In this document: positions 37,891-49,720 of the stretch, piece after piece | Layout: each line of letters begins with the position of its first letter | Numbering within the stretch: the first letter of the stretch is position 1 | Assembly (NCBI GenBank): GCA_020740775.1 | Contig: JAHEWK010000002.1 | Span: 186,001-250,000, forward strand | Direction of reading: 5' to 3' | DNA length: 64,000 nucleotides | Source: Ilyonectria destructans | Lineage: Eukaryota; Ascomycota; Sordariomycetes; Hypocreales; Nectriaceae | The notes under the pieces: model-generated | Seen by the model: the letters and a program-made list of their open reading frames with translations, nothing else | Database searches by the model: none | Told to the model about the DNA's origin: nothing | Made by a program: the position numbers and the translations under genes

Positions 37891-38326
37891 ATATATATAA
37901 TAAGTAAGTACACTAACTAAGTAAGTGCACCACTTATACTATACAGCTAAAAGTTATAATTTTCAATTTCCTAAAATTAGCTATATAATTCTAAGAATTC
38001 TAGGGGATTAATTTTAAATATTTAAATAAAAAAGTCATAAGATAATACTTTTTCTAGACTTTTAAAAAAATTACTTAGCTTTTTAAAAATAAAAATAAGA
38101 AAAAACACAGTATAAATAAGACCTTTTTAAATAACTTTATAGAGAATATTTTTTAAAGATCTAGAAAATTTTATTATTATAATAATTATATTAATAGATC
38201 TATAGTTTAAATTATAGCTATTTTAAGTCTAGTTTGGATTTTTAAGAAATCTTTTAAAATCGCATTTTAAGGTATAAAACTGCTTAGTGCACTCACTTAG
38301 TTGGTACACTCGCTTATTATATATGT
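37891..38326 (-). mobile_element. 436-bp MITE, copy 3 (RIP-mutated), inside the gypsy element
   Basis: Exactly 436 bp like copies 1 and 2 and flanked by TA. Differences from copy 2 are transitions: ACGT ends became ATAT and ATGT, and GTGCACCA became GTACACTA. It therefore shared RIP exposure with the gypsy element after inserting into it. Confidence 0.88.
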
Positions 38327-38652
38327 TAGCTGTAATAAGTAAACCTACTAATTAATTAGAAGACTGGCTAAATAATTTTTAATAATATTAATACTTATTC
38401 CTTTTATAAATAGAATTTAGATAATAATATAAGATTTTAAACTTTAACTAGTAATAGTATTAATAAAGTAATATATAATAATATAATAGATATTTTGCCA
38501 CTTTAAGATACTAGATATAAATACTATAATACCTAAAATAATAAGATATACTATATTATTATATAAGTATAAGTATAATTTACTAAGCTTAATAAAGAAC
38601 TATAAGAAATAAAGAAATATAAGAAAGTAAATAATAGGCTTAAGAATATATC

Positions 38653-38913
38653 TGTGAGGGGCTGGACAGGAGTTTATTTAACAGGCTGTTACTATAGGAT
38701 TATCTATTTAAAGCTAAAGAGAAGAGAAGAAGAAGAAGAAGAAAGAAACCCCTTTCATCATTACTAAATAGTAATGTAGTCGCTAGGATAAGATAGGTGA
38801 AGGTATAAGTGAAGTCCGGGCTTTGCTGCTACTTCGCCGATAAGTCGCCCCACTTCTCAGTTAGCTGGGTTCCGGCAAAGCTGGAACCCGAACCCAGGCC
38901 TCAGCCTGTAACA
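38653..38913. mobile_element. LTR-like 261-bp insertion (solo LTR) with normal composition
   Basis: A GC-normal segment starting TGTGAGGGGCTGG and ending AGCCTGTAACA (TG...CA), inside the AT-rich gypsy interior. The flanks are ATATC and ATACC, a 5-bp duplication with one C/T difference. It contains a GAA microsatellite and a CGGGCTTTGCTGC region. A recent insertion or recombination product of an LTR element not otherwise present here. Confidence 0.65.
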
Positions 38914-39089
38914 ATACCTTTTACTTACTATATCTATAAAAAGCTATTTACTGAAGAAATAGAAATAAATCTACCTTAGTATAGTTAATAGGACTATAAG
39001 ATAGTATTTAAAGATAGAATTACAGCTAAATTCTATAAGATTTATAACCTTAATAAAGTTTAACTCTATATATTAAAAGAATATCTTAA

Positions 39090-42000
39090 AGATATATTAA
39101 AAAAAGAATTTATCGGAATATTAAAGTTCTCTATAGAATACCCAGTTATATTTATCCTAAAGAAAAATAGAAAATTACAGTTAGTTATAGACTACTAATA
39201 GCTTAATAATATTACTATTAAGAACTAAATACTATTACTACTTATTAATAAACTAAAGGACTAATTATATAGTAAGAAGTAATTTATAGCTTTTAACCTT
39301 AAAGGAGCTTATAATTTTATCTATATTAAATTAGGAGATAAATAGAAGATTACTTTCTATATAAAATATAAACTTTTTAAATATCTAATTATACTCTTTA
39401 GACTTATTAATATACTAGTAACCTTCTAATAGATAATTACTAATATACTATAGAAATACCTTAATATTTTTATTGTATATTACCTTAATAATATTCTTAT
39501 CTTCTCTAATATAGAAGAAGAATATATAGAATATATTTATATAATACTTAAGAAACTATAGAATATAAACCTTCTTATTAAACTAGAAAAAAGTAAGTTC
39601 TATATAGATAAAGTAGACTTTCTTAAATATACTATCTATTTAAATAAGATCTATATAGATTAAAAGAAAATTAAAGCTATTAAAAATTAGCTAAAATCTA
39701 TAATAGTTAAAGAAATATAGAGCTTTTTAGAATTTACTAACTACTACTGAAAGTTTATTTATAATTTTAAAAGTATTAGATATACTCTTATAGAACTTAT
39801 AAAAAAAGAAGTAAATTTTAAATAGAATACTAAAGTATAGAAGGCTTTTAATAATATTAAAAAGGTAATTCTTAGTAAATCAGTCTTAATTATATTTAAC
39901 TCTAAAAAAGAAGTTAAGCTGGAAATAAACTCCTCTAATTTTAATCTGAAATTCTAAATAGAATAAAGAGATATTAATAGAAAGTTATATCTAATTACCT
40001 TCTATTTATATAAACTCTATAGAGTAAAGCTTAATTACTCTATCTATAATAAAGAATTCCTTATAATAGTTAACTTATTTAAAGAATTCTAATATTACCT
40101 CTTAGAAAGTAAGTATAAAATTAAGATTTATACTGACTATAAGAATATCTTAGACTTTATAACTACTTAAGAATTTAGTAGTAGATAACTTTACTATATA
40201 GAATACCTATTAGAATTTAATTATATTATTATCTATAAGAAAGAATTAGAGAATAGTAGAGTAGATACTATTAGCTAATAATTTAACTTTAATATTAATA
40301 TTACTAAGGAAAATAAATAACTTCTTAAGCTAACTTTAAAAGGATATTTTAAATAGAGATATATTACTAATATCTATAAGTATAAGAAAAAATAGTATAA
40401 TAGAAATAGAATATTTAGTAAAGAATAGCAGATAAAAATCTATAAGAAATACTTATTCTATAATAATAATAATAAAATATTTCCTAATAAATTTAACTAT
40501 AACTATAGAATACTAATATACTATAAATAGGTATTTATACCTTAGAAATTAGTACTCAGTTTTCTAAAGAATAGAATAAAATACTACTAAATTAAGAGGC
40601 TTATAGAAAGCTAAGTCTATAAAAGATTCTATTATAACTATATAATACCTAAAAATAATAACTACCTATAGATAGTATACTTAGAGTATAATAAGAAATT
40701 CAGAATAATATATAAAAATCTACTAGAAACTATAAATAAAGAATAGTAAAATAAGATATAATAGTACTATTATTATAAGAATAATAATAATACTATCTAC
40801 TTCTATAAGTATAATTACTAATATAGAATATCTATCTATAAGAAATAAGCCTTTATACCTCTAGAGTATATATCTAAATTCAGTAGGGAATATATAAAGA
40901 ACTACTAGAAATAAAGACTTATATTTAACTAAGTATATATTAAATTTTATTAGAAATTTATTATTAATCTAGCAGACTTTAAATAATATAATATCTATAA
41001 AGAAAGAAAAATAGAACCTTAATAGCCTCTAGAATTAGTAAAGAAAGTATAGTTTATTAATAAGCTTAATAGAAGAATACTTATAGTAATATATACAGTA
41101 GAATTAGATAACTTACTACTAAAAGAAATCCAGAAGTATAATAATATACTACCTAAGGAAGAATAAATAGAATAATTATAGATTCCTAAAGAACTATAAT
41201 AATAACTAGTATAGAAAGTTTATAAATACTCTATATATAGATATTAAAGTATTAATAGAATCCTTAAGAGGCTTAAAATAATATATTTATTTCTCTAAAT
41301 AAAAAAAGCTATCTTAGATACTATTAAAGAATATAATCTATATAAAAAGTTAAAATCACTATAATATAAGCCTTATAGATAGTTATAACTACTATTAGTA
41401 GTATAATAACCTTAGGAATCTATTACTATAAACTATATTATTAAGCTTTTACTATCTAAAGATTTAATAACTAGAGTACTCTATAATAGTATATTTATTA
41501 TTATAGATAGACTTATAAAGTTCTTATACTTTTTACTCTACTAAGAGTCTACTAATATAGAATAACTTTCTTATATATTCTTAAGAAATATTATTAGTAT
41601 ATATAGATTGCTAATAGAGATTATCTCTAATAGAGGAATAATATTTATATCTAAATTCTAATAAGAACTAATAGCTTAAATAGAATTAAACTATAAGCTT
41701 ATAATAGCTTAAAGACTATAAGTAGATAGCTAAATAGAGAGATTTAATTAAATAGTTAAATAGTATCTATAGTGCTATATTAACTATAAGTAAGATAACT
41801 GAATTTAAAAGCTGCCTATAATATAACTGGCCTATAATATATCCACCTTAAGAATAATAAAGCTTATACCAGCTTATACTAACTTTAGATTTACTTCTAA
41901 TACCTATAGATTATTATAAGAAGGACTCTTAAATATAAAGGTAATTCTTAGAATTAACTAACTATAATAGCTATATAAAGAAATATAAATAGAACTAGAG

Positions 42001-42250
42001 TTTATATATAAATAAATAAAAAACATTATAATAAGAAAAGATTAAAGAGATTAATCTTTCAGAAGGGAGATATAGTCTATCTTATAATAAAAAATATTAT
42101 AATAAAAAGACTGAATAATAAATTAAACTTTAAATTTATTAGACCTTATATAATCTTAGAAAGAATCTCAGAAAATAACTACAAATTAAACTTACTACTA
42201 AAGGTTAAGCTCTATTTAATCTTTTATATTTTATTACTTAAATTAGCAGT
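39090..42250 (+). pseudogene. Gypsy pol relic: reverse transcriptase, RNase H, integrase
   Basis: Reading one frame through stops gives the Ty3/gypsy order: IEYPVIFILKKNRKLQLVID, FNLKGAYNFIYIK, then YLNNILIF at the position of the catalytic YLDDILIF (Asp to Asn by G-to-A changes). The RNase H TDYKN follows. An integrase segment ends with a motif like IISNRGIIFISKF near 41620-41660. The many TAA/TAG codons correspond to CAA, CAG or TGG in active relatives. Confidence 0.8.
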
Positions 42251-43237
42251 AGATACTATTTATATTAAAATATAAAATAACAATTAAGAAATAGAAGTTA
42301 AAAATAACTAGAAGTTTATAGTTAAAATAATTCTTAATATAAAAAGAGAAAATAATAAAATAAAATATTTTATAAAATAGAAAAACTGTAACCTATTAGA
42401 AGATATATAGAAACTCTATAAATACCTTATATATTATTAAATTAAGCTAAAAGACTTCCTTAAATAAAGAAGTACTCTAGAAAATATATATTAGAATAGA
42501 TTCTAAGACTCTTATTTACTACTAGAGGGAATTAGAGGAGTCCCTTTAGACTCTATAGAAAGAATAAAATCACTAAGCTCTAAGAAATTCTATAGGCTAG
42601 CTTAAGCCTCTATAGAGTAATTCTAAAAGAAGCTATTTAGATAGACTACCTCCTTAGTAGATATCTTATTTTACTTAGCCTCCTCTAATTTATCTAAGAA
42701 TTAAAGCCTATAATATACTATTTTCTTACCTTTTAATTTCAGTATATATTTCTAGCGATAAAGATATACTAAATAGTTTAGTACTTTATTTAGAGTAACT
42801 TATACTGCTATTATTTACTCTTTAGCTTTTTCCTCCTCTTACTCTAAATAATTAGATTTAGTATTTATTCAGTTTACTATCTATAAAGTCAGTATATAAA
42901 GAATACTATAATAAGAAAATTATATATATACTCTAATAGAAATATTAGAATTATTATAAGAATAACCTTACTGAGTATATTTACTATATTAAGATAATTT
43001 CTTAATTATTTTATAGAATAAACCCTACTTAAAATAAAAAGAATATAGTATAATATAATAACTAATAGTCTGAATAATATAGAAAAGAGCAGTATAATAT
43101 TAAGCAGTATAACTAGATATACTATCAGTTTATTTATAATAATTAAAAAGTAAGTTAGGCCTATTAGAAATAGAATTAATAGATAGATAATAAAACTATA
43201 GAATCTTAGGATAAAATTTATTAGAGGGGAGATATTA

Positions 43238-44203
43238 TATTACAGCCTGACTATAATCTATATTAGGCTTTAAGTGCAGCTCTATTTTTCTTAGCTTTCC
43301 AGAATAAAATATAGTTTAGCTATATATAATCACCCTATAATTACCTCTAATTACCAGTAATTATAATTACTTATACAGTAATTATACTTAATTACTCTAA
43401 TATATAGATAACTGAGTAGTATATATTCACTATAAGCAGCTATTTAGCTATTAATATTGTTAAAGTCTATAAATATATAACTTTATAACTTCTTTATAAG
43501 ATTAAGCTTTAAGCTTTAAGCTTTAAAATATAGCTTAAAAATCCTATAAAAATTCTTATAAGAAGATACTAAAATACAGTATTATTACTGATATTCATAC
43601 TGTATGACTAATCAGCCCGAATCGGCTTATTAATCTATCCGCGCTTTGAAATCAGTTGATTTTAAAGTATACGCTATTTGGAATTAATATTACTTAATAA
43701 GGAAAGTACCCATAAGGACAAATGCAGTACCATAAGAAAGCTGGAATTTTAGGCTTTCCAATGGTATATATATTGTCTTAATACAATAGCTGGATTTTAA
43801 GCAAATTGTCTATAAAAAGGCTGAGACCCTCTGGGTAATTCCAGAATTAATTTATATCATCACTACATAATACACTATTAATACACTATCTTATACTATC
43901 TTATACTATCTACCTCTTATCTTTATATACCCCTTAACCTTATATCCTTTATTAGGATATTTCTTTTATAATTATATTACTTTATTCCACTGCCTTATAA
44001 CCTCCAACAAATATAATTTAATTATCTTAATTATCTTAACTTACTATATATTACTATACTTAACTATTACTAGATATAATATTTACTCAGTAAGTAATAT
44101 CCTAATCTATCTGCTAATATAAACCTACAGTTTATCTACTAGTAATTACTCTCTTACTTACTCTATACTATATATATAGCAAACTAGAGATATAACTGTT
44201 ATA
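43238..44203 (+). repeat. 3' LTR of the gypsy element, split by a solo LTR
   Basis: Left part 43238-43457, right part 44010-44203. After removing the 552-bp insertion and one AATAT it is 409 bp, matching the 5' LTR. It sits directly after the polypurine tract. Confidence 0.85.
43458..44009. mobile_element. Solo LTR, 552 bp, with perfect AATAT target duplication
   Basis: Begins TGTTAAAG and ends CTCCAACA, a TGTT...AACA inverted end pair. Flanked by AATAT on both sides (43453-43457 and 44010-44014). A TATA-like GTCTATAAAAAGG lies near 43828, where an LTR promoter would be. It retains CpA and TpG far better than its host, so it inserted after most RIP of the gypsy element or was single-copy. 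Copia-type by end sequence is a guess. Confidence 0.82.
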
Positions 44204-44208
44204 TTATA

Positions 44209-45146
44209 TATATAAAGTTAAATTAATTTAAGGCTTATATCTTCTAATAGAGAAGTATCTAATAAAATAGAATATTAAGTTAGTTATAGGAAGATTTACT
44301 AGTAAGATATTAGTAGAGCTTATAGCAGCTTAATATTTAGAGAAAGTAGAAAATAAAAATTAGATAAAATTTATAGTAACTATTAAAATAAATTTAAATA
44401 AATCTCTTAAAAAGTAAAGATAATAATTTAATAGACTCTTTAGCTACTTTAAGCCTTATTAGCTACTTTAAGCCTCTTTAGCTACTTTAAGCCTCTTTAG
44501 CTTTTTTAACTTCTAGAAAAAATCTCTAATAAAAAAAAAGATTATTCTTTTTTATAACTGCTTTAATTTCTTCTTTTAACTTTATTTAAATTACTCTAAA
44601 GATATCCCTACTAGTAATTTAATAGCTAAAAGAGATAGAAATAATACCTTACTTATTAATTTACCTTAGGGGAGATATATAAAAGATTATTATATAGATA
44701 TTTTAACTAGTTAACTTAAAGCTATATTAAATTATATATATAAAGTTAAATTAATTTAAAGCTGATATCTTTTAGTAGAAAAGTATCTTATAAAAAGAAA
44801 TATTAAGTTAATTATGGGAAATCTTACTAATAAGGTATTAATAGAATCTATAGTAATTTAATATCTAAGGGGTATTAAAAATAGAGATTAAATAAAGAAT
44901 ATAGTAATAGTTAAAAGAAAATAGACTTAAATAAATCTCTTAAAAATAAAAATAATAATTAAATAGATTCTTTAGCTATTTTAAGTTTTTATAGCCTTTT
45001 TAACTTCTAGAAAAAATCTCTCTAAAAGTAAAAATCCCTTCTTTCTTTTAAGCTATTTTAAACCTTCTTTTTTAATCTAATTAAAACCTCCCTTAGGTAT
45101 TTCTACTAGTAACTAACTAGCTTAAGTATTTCTAATTACCTATTAT
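44209..45146. repeat. Unclassified ~0.5-kb repeat, rest of copy B and tandem copy C
   Basis: Copy B resumes at 44209 and ends near 44619; copy C (44624-45146) follows head to tail. Copy B carries a small internal triplication of a GCCTCTTTAGCTACTTTAA-like unit near 44450-44510. Copy C ends at the SINE-like insertion that follows. Confidence 0.6.
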
Positions 45147-45376
45147 TTGGTTTTTTTAGCTCTACTTAATATCATTAGATAGATTAAAGCTATATAGTAT
45201 TCTTAAATAGTAGAGATAAATAGTAAGTACTGCACTCAGTATTAAAAGAAACAGTAGCTAAATAATAAGGTTATTATATATTAGTCTCTACCTGAAGCTT
45301 TAATTTGGGCCTTAATAACTGTAATATACACAATAAAAATACAGTAAATTTAAATATTAGGTTCCCTTATTAAGAG
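45147..45376 (-). mobile_element. SINE-like element, RIP-mutated copy with 15-bp target duplication
   Basis: A 230-bp copy with a large internal deletion, in the same orientation as the 19588 copy (a T-run at the left). It is flanked by CTAATTACCTATTAT (45132-45146) and CTAATTACTTATTAT (45377-45391). The single C/T difference is what RIP would leave. The third independent insertion with a 15-bp duplication. Confidence 0.8.
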
Positions 45377-45725
45377 CTAATTACTTATTATAATATATAA
45401 CTTAATATTATATATCTAGCAGTATAAATAGATAACTTTATTTTAGCTATCTCTCTTTAAAATTTACTTCTTCTTATTATTTAATATAGTTAGTCTATTA
45501 TATTTATCTTTTAAAACTTAAAGCTTAATATTATTAATAGTAATTAGGCTGTATTTTACTATAATCTCTATTTATACTTAAAGAGTTAACTATTTTATAG
45601 CTTTCTCTTTTAAATAGTATATCTTTTAAATTATAATAATACTATTAAGAATAAGTATATTACTAGCTATAACTATATAATTAAATATATATATAACTAA
45701 TAGAGTTAATAGTATACCTAATATA

Positions 45726-46163
45726 ATATAGATAATAAGTATATACTGTATCTAAATATATACTGCACTTAAATTATATAGCTAAAAGTATAAATTTTAA
45801 ATTTTCTAAAATAGGCTATATAGCTTTAAAATCTTTAAGAAATTAACTTTAAATATTTAATTAATAAAGTTATAAAATAGTACCTTTTCTATACTTTTAA
45901 TTAATTTATATAGATTTTTAAAAATAAAAATAAGTAAAAAAACAGTATAAAATAAAAAATTTCTAAATAAGCTTATAAGAAATTTCTTGAAAGTTTGAAG
46001 AAAATTTATTATTATTATTACTTATTTAATAAATTTAATTTTAACGCTATATTCATTTTAAGCTTAATTTAAATTTTTAAATAAGTTTTTAAAAATTTTA
46101 CTTTAAGATATAAAATAATAGTATAATACTTACTTATCTATAATACTTACTTATTATATATAT
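45726..46163 (-). mobile_element. Diverged MITE (438 bp) with a different half-site core
   Basis: The body aligns with the 436-bp MITEs in the copy 2 orientation (AGCTAAAAGT, then AAATTTTCTAAAAT). The left end, however, carries half-sites AAGTATATACTGTA and AAATATATACTGCA, 3 bp apart, like the pogo-like element at 13167. Bounded by TA. Confidence 0.7.
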
Positions 46164-46616
46164 TAACTGATATATATATATAAAGTATTATATAATTTTA
46201 ATATTTGTTAATTTTCTTTATTTACAGTAGTAATATAGATATCTATATTTAGTTATATACTAATAATAGTATTTTTTAGAGTTTTAAAAGGGGTATAAAA
46301 AAAAGGTTAAAGTAATTATAGTTATTTTAATATTGTAATAATATAAGTAATAAAATACTAACTTCTATATAATTAAAAAAACTCTTTAAGAAGGTATTTA
46401 CAGTTAATAATAACAGTAAATTAATAAGGTTAATTAAAACTTTAGCTAAATTATAAGGAAATAAGCTATATTTCTTCTAAATAAATAAAATTATTTTCTT
46501 CTTAAAGATATATTCTTATATCTCTTAAAAGTAAAATAAGAAGTTAATCTTATTAAAGTTAGTAATACTATTAGTAATTTCTTAATAGAGAATATATTAA
46601 TACTACTTTATATATA

Positions 46617-48476
46617 ACGTACATAATAAGTAAGTGCCGCAGTCAAGTAAGTGCCGCACTTTTCCCTCCTATACCTAACTTTTCATTTAATCAATTAATT
46701 CTTAACAACCCAAGATATCAGGTATTACTCTTGAAGCTAGAACCCTTCTTGCCCTTCAGGCCCTTCAAAATAACCCAAACCTAAGCATCCGACGCGCCGC
46801 AAGGACCTATACAGTCGATGAGCGACGACTATATTGCCGCCAGCAAGACATCCAGTCTCGACGCAATACTATCCAGAAATCACATCGGCTATCTGATCTA
46901 GAGGAACAGATCGTTATTCACTTTATTCTCGACCTAGATTCGCGAGGGTTTCCCCCCCGGCTTCGTAGTGTAAAAGAAATGGCTGATTAATTGCTTGCCG
47001 ACTGCGACGCGCCACCAGTCGGCACGTATTGGGCTTTAAACTTCGTTAAGTAATACCCAGAGCTTAAGATACGTTTTTTTCGGAAATATGACTACCAGAG
47101 AGCTAAATACGAAGATCTAACTATTATCTGCAATTAGTTTCAGCTTGTAGCGAATATGATTGCAAAGTATAGTATCCAATCAGATAATATCTATAACTTT
47201 GACGAGACTGGCTTCCTTATGGGTATAATTGCAAGCGGAATGATTATTACGGGCTCAGAAAGGTATTTAAAGCTAAAATTAGTGCAGCCTGGAAACCGGA
47301 AATAGATTATAGTAATCCAAGCAATTAATACAGAAGGCTGGTCGATCCCGCTATTTATTATTAGTGCAGGCCAATATTACCTTACCAACTAGTACTAAAA
47401 AAGCAACCTCCCGGGCGATTGGGCTATTATAATAACCCAAAATAGCTAGACCGATAATAAGACCAGTCTTAAGTAGCTTAAGCACTTTAACCGGCATATA
47501 ACCAATTAATTAATTGGTTCTTATTATCTCTTAATCCTTAATAGCCACAAAAGTTACCACTCTATCGAATTCGAGAGATATTGCGACGATAATAAGATCA
47601 TCCGGCTTTATATGCCACCTTATTTATCTTACCTACTTCAGCCCCTTAATGTTATATACTTTAGCGTGCTTAAGAGGGCTTATAGTTGAGAAATAGAGTA
47701 TTTGATTAGAAGCTCTATTATATATGTTTTAAAGATAGAGTTCTTTCCAGCCTTCTATACTATATTTCAGGCCACTATAACAGAAAAAAATATTAAGGTA
47801 TCATTTAAAGAAGCCGGGCTTATTCCTCTTAATCCAGAAAGTGTAGTCTTAAAGCTTGATATGCAGCTACAGACGCTAATGCCAGTTAAGGAGGTATCTA
47901 ATTAATTAACCTCTTAGGCGTTAAGAACCCTAAAGACTATACTTAAGGCCCAATCTCAGTCTGAATATCTTAAAAGACAGATTAGAAGGCACTATAGCAG
48001 CTCTCCAGAGTTAATTCTTAAAGTATTAAAGTCTCTTGCAAAAGGAATAAAAGCAGTTATATATAAAATAGCTCTCATAAGGATAGAGGTCTAAGACCTT
48101 TAACAGGCAAATAAGACACTAAGCCGGCGGCAGAGGGCAAAAAGGACCCAGCTACAGAAAAAAGGGGTTATAACGGTAGAGAAAGGAAGGCAAGCAATTA
48201 ATCAAATAGATGCTAATGCGCAGGTAGTAGCCGAATCGTCGCGGAGTAGTGGTCAAGGAAGGTCGGCGCGACTGGGTGTTCGGCGTTATGGTGTCTGCGG
48301 CCAGCCCGGCCATAATGCAAGGATCTGTTAGGTAGTGATTGAGATATCTGGGGAAGAGTATAGCGAGTAGTTTTAATTGATTAAATGATTTGTAGTATTT
48401 TTATTGCGATTTCTATAAGAGAGGTTAAGAAAAGTGCGGTGCTTGCTTGACTGCGGCGCTTGCTTATTATGTATGT
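46617..48476 (+). mobile_element. Pogo/Fot1-like DNA transposon, best-preserved copy
   Basis: An 1860-bp element, the type length for Fot1-like transposons. Ends are ACGTACATAATAAG and CTTATTATGTATGT next to TA. The terminal inverted repeats are about 45 bp and contain two AAGTAAGTGCCGCA half-sites with a GTC spacer. The right end has the same layout, with C where the left has T, so RIP has mutated mainly one end. It carries a recognisable transposase. Confidence 0.9.
46709..48370 (+). pseudogene. Pogo/Fot1 transposase (DDE superfamily), RIP-inactivated
   Basis: Reading through stops gives the family order. A helix-turn-helix start reads LLALQALQNNPNLSIRRAAR. A second DNA-binding block contains LSDLEEQIVIHFILDLDSRG. 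The catalytic YNFDETGFLMGI holds the first Asp. LILNSHKSYHS marks the second catalytic site, where the expected Asp is Asn. PPYLSYLLQPLNV.YF..LKRAYS follows, and a C-terminal CGQPGHNARIC knuckle is near 48298-48330. TAA/TAG codons sit where Gln or Trp is expected. The longest clean stretch is 47702-47905. Not functional. Confidence 0.85.
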
Positions 48477-49720
48477 TATATTAAAAATATTAATATTAAA
48501 AGGCTGAAAATAATATATAAGATATAAAGATATAAAAAAAAGCTTAATATTATATTAACTGTAAAAATAGAAGATTTTATTTATAAAGTAGCTTTTATAG
48601 CTATTAATAAAAAAAAGTTATTTTTCTTTTAGATTAAAAGGCTATATAAATTACTTAAAATATGCAGCCTACTTAAGAGTAATAATATTATTAATATAGC
48701 TCTTACTATTAATTATAATTATAATATTATTATTAAGTTAATTTATAATCTATTTAATGGAGATATTAATATTAAATAATATAATAAATAGAGAAATAAA
48801 GTTACTAGCAGCTAAATTTAACTTAACTATAATTATAAAGACTATAGTAGTATATATAAGTTAAAATAAGTTATTTAACTTTCTGAAAAGTCTATATAAA
48901 AGTGCCTTTTTAAAGATATCTAATTATAAAGTCAGTTTTATTAAAGTTCTGAGTATTTTTAGATTTAATACTATTTTTATAGATAAATTACTTAAAGTTA
49001 TAATAGAAAGCTTTAATATAAATACAGTTTTATATTACTTTTCTCTTTATATCTTAAGTATCTAACTTCTTTATATAAAATATATTTTTTAATACTTTAT
49101 AAAATATTTAATTCAGCTAAATAATACTATATAAGGCTAGTTATATACTTTTAAAATAGTATTTATATTATATTAAAGATATTAAAGTTAAATATAATAC
49201 TCTTATATAATATAGCAATATACTCAGTATAGTAGTATCTACTTCTAGATATTAATTAAAAGAGTATTATTACTGCTATTTTAAGTAATAAACTTTCCTC
49301 CCTTAAGATAAAACTGAAGTCTCTAATATAGAACCTTCAGCTTTTATACTGCCTTAGCTACAGAAGGATAAAAGCTCTTCCGAAAGAGATCTACTACAGT
49401 AAGAGTCTAAGCCTTAAGGTTTACTTTATAGTAATATAAGAAATTAGACTTTTCAGTATAAGGATAAATCCACTTTTATATTGCTAATAGCTTTAGTTCT
49501 AAGCTACTAGATATACTATTCTAATTAAAAGTTAATAAAGAACTTATAATATTATAGTAGTTTAAAATTATAGTATTTTAGTAATACTATTAATTAGAGG
49601 ATATAGTAATATAGAGTTACTATTACAGTTACATTATAATACCGAGAGGGGTATATACTGTTATATATAAGAGAGTTATTTTATTAAATATAGGTACTTA
49701 ATTTTACTAGTGCACACACC
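48477..49720. repeat. RIP-mutated AT-rich stretch, unclassified
   Basis: No recognisable protein. The stretch after about 49,250 is less AT-rich and could be the end of another retroelement. Normal composition resumes near 49,720. Confidence 0.5.

Larger units (their letters stand above)
34536..44203 (+). mobile_element. Complete gypsy-type LTR retrotransposon, RIP-mutated, with three later insertions
   Basis: Bounded by 408/409-bp LTRs and flanked by the 5-bp target duplication TTATA (34531-34535 and 44204-44208). It interrupts repeat copy B. A zinc-knuckle remnant of gag lies near 35940-35995, with Cys codons turned to Tyr. Reverse transcriptase/RNase H span about 39090-40280, and the integrase lies in about 40500-42250. 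A polypurine tract GAGGGGAGA precedes the 3' LTR. Insertions are a MITE at 37891, a 261-bp LTR-like piece at 38653 and a 552-bp solo LTR at 43458. Without them the element is about 8.4 kb. The gag-pol order RT-RH-IN is that of Ty3/gypsy. Confidence 0.9.

Noticed and set aside
47702..47905. Open frame of 67 codons as a small gene
   Set aside because: It is the clean C-terminal part of the pogo-like transposase between RIP-made stops.
11151..49720. AT-rich blocks as a regional centromere
   Set aside because: The sequence is explained by identifiable RIP-mutated transposons and is interrupted by a gene island with normal genes; nothing specific to centromeres is visible.
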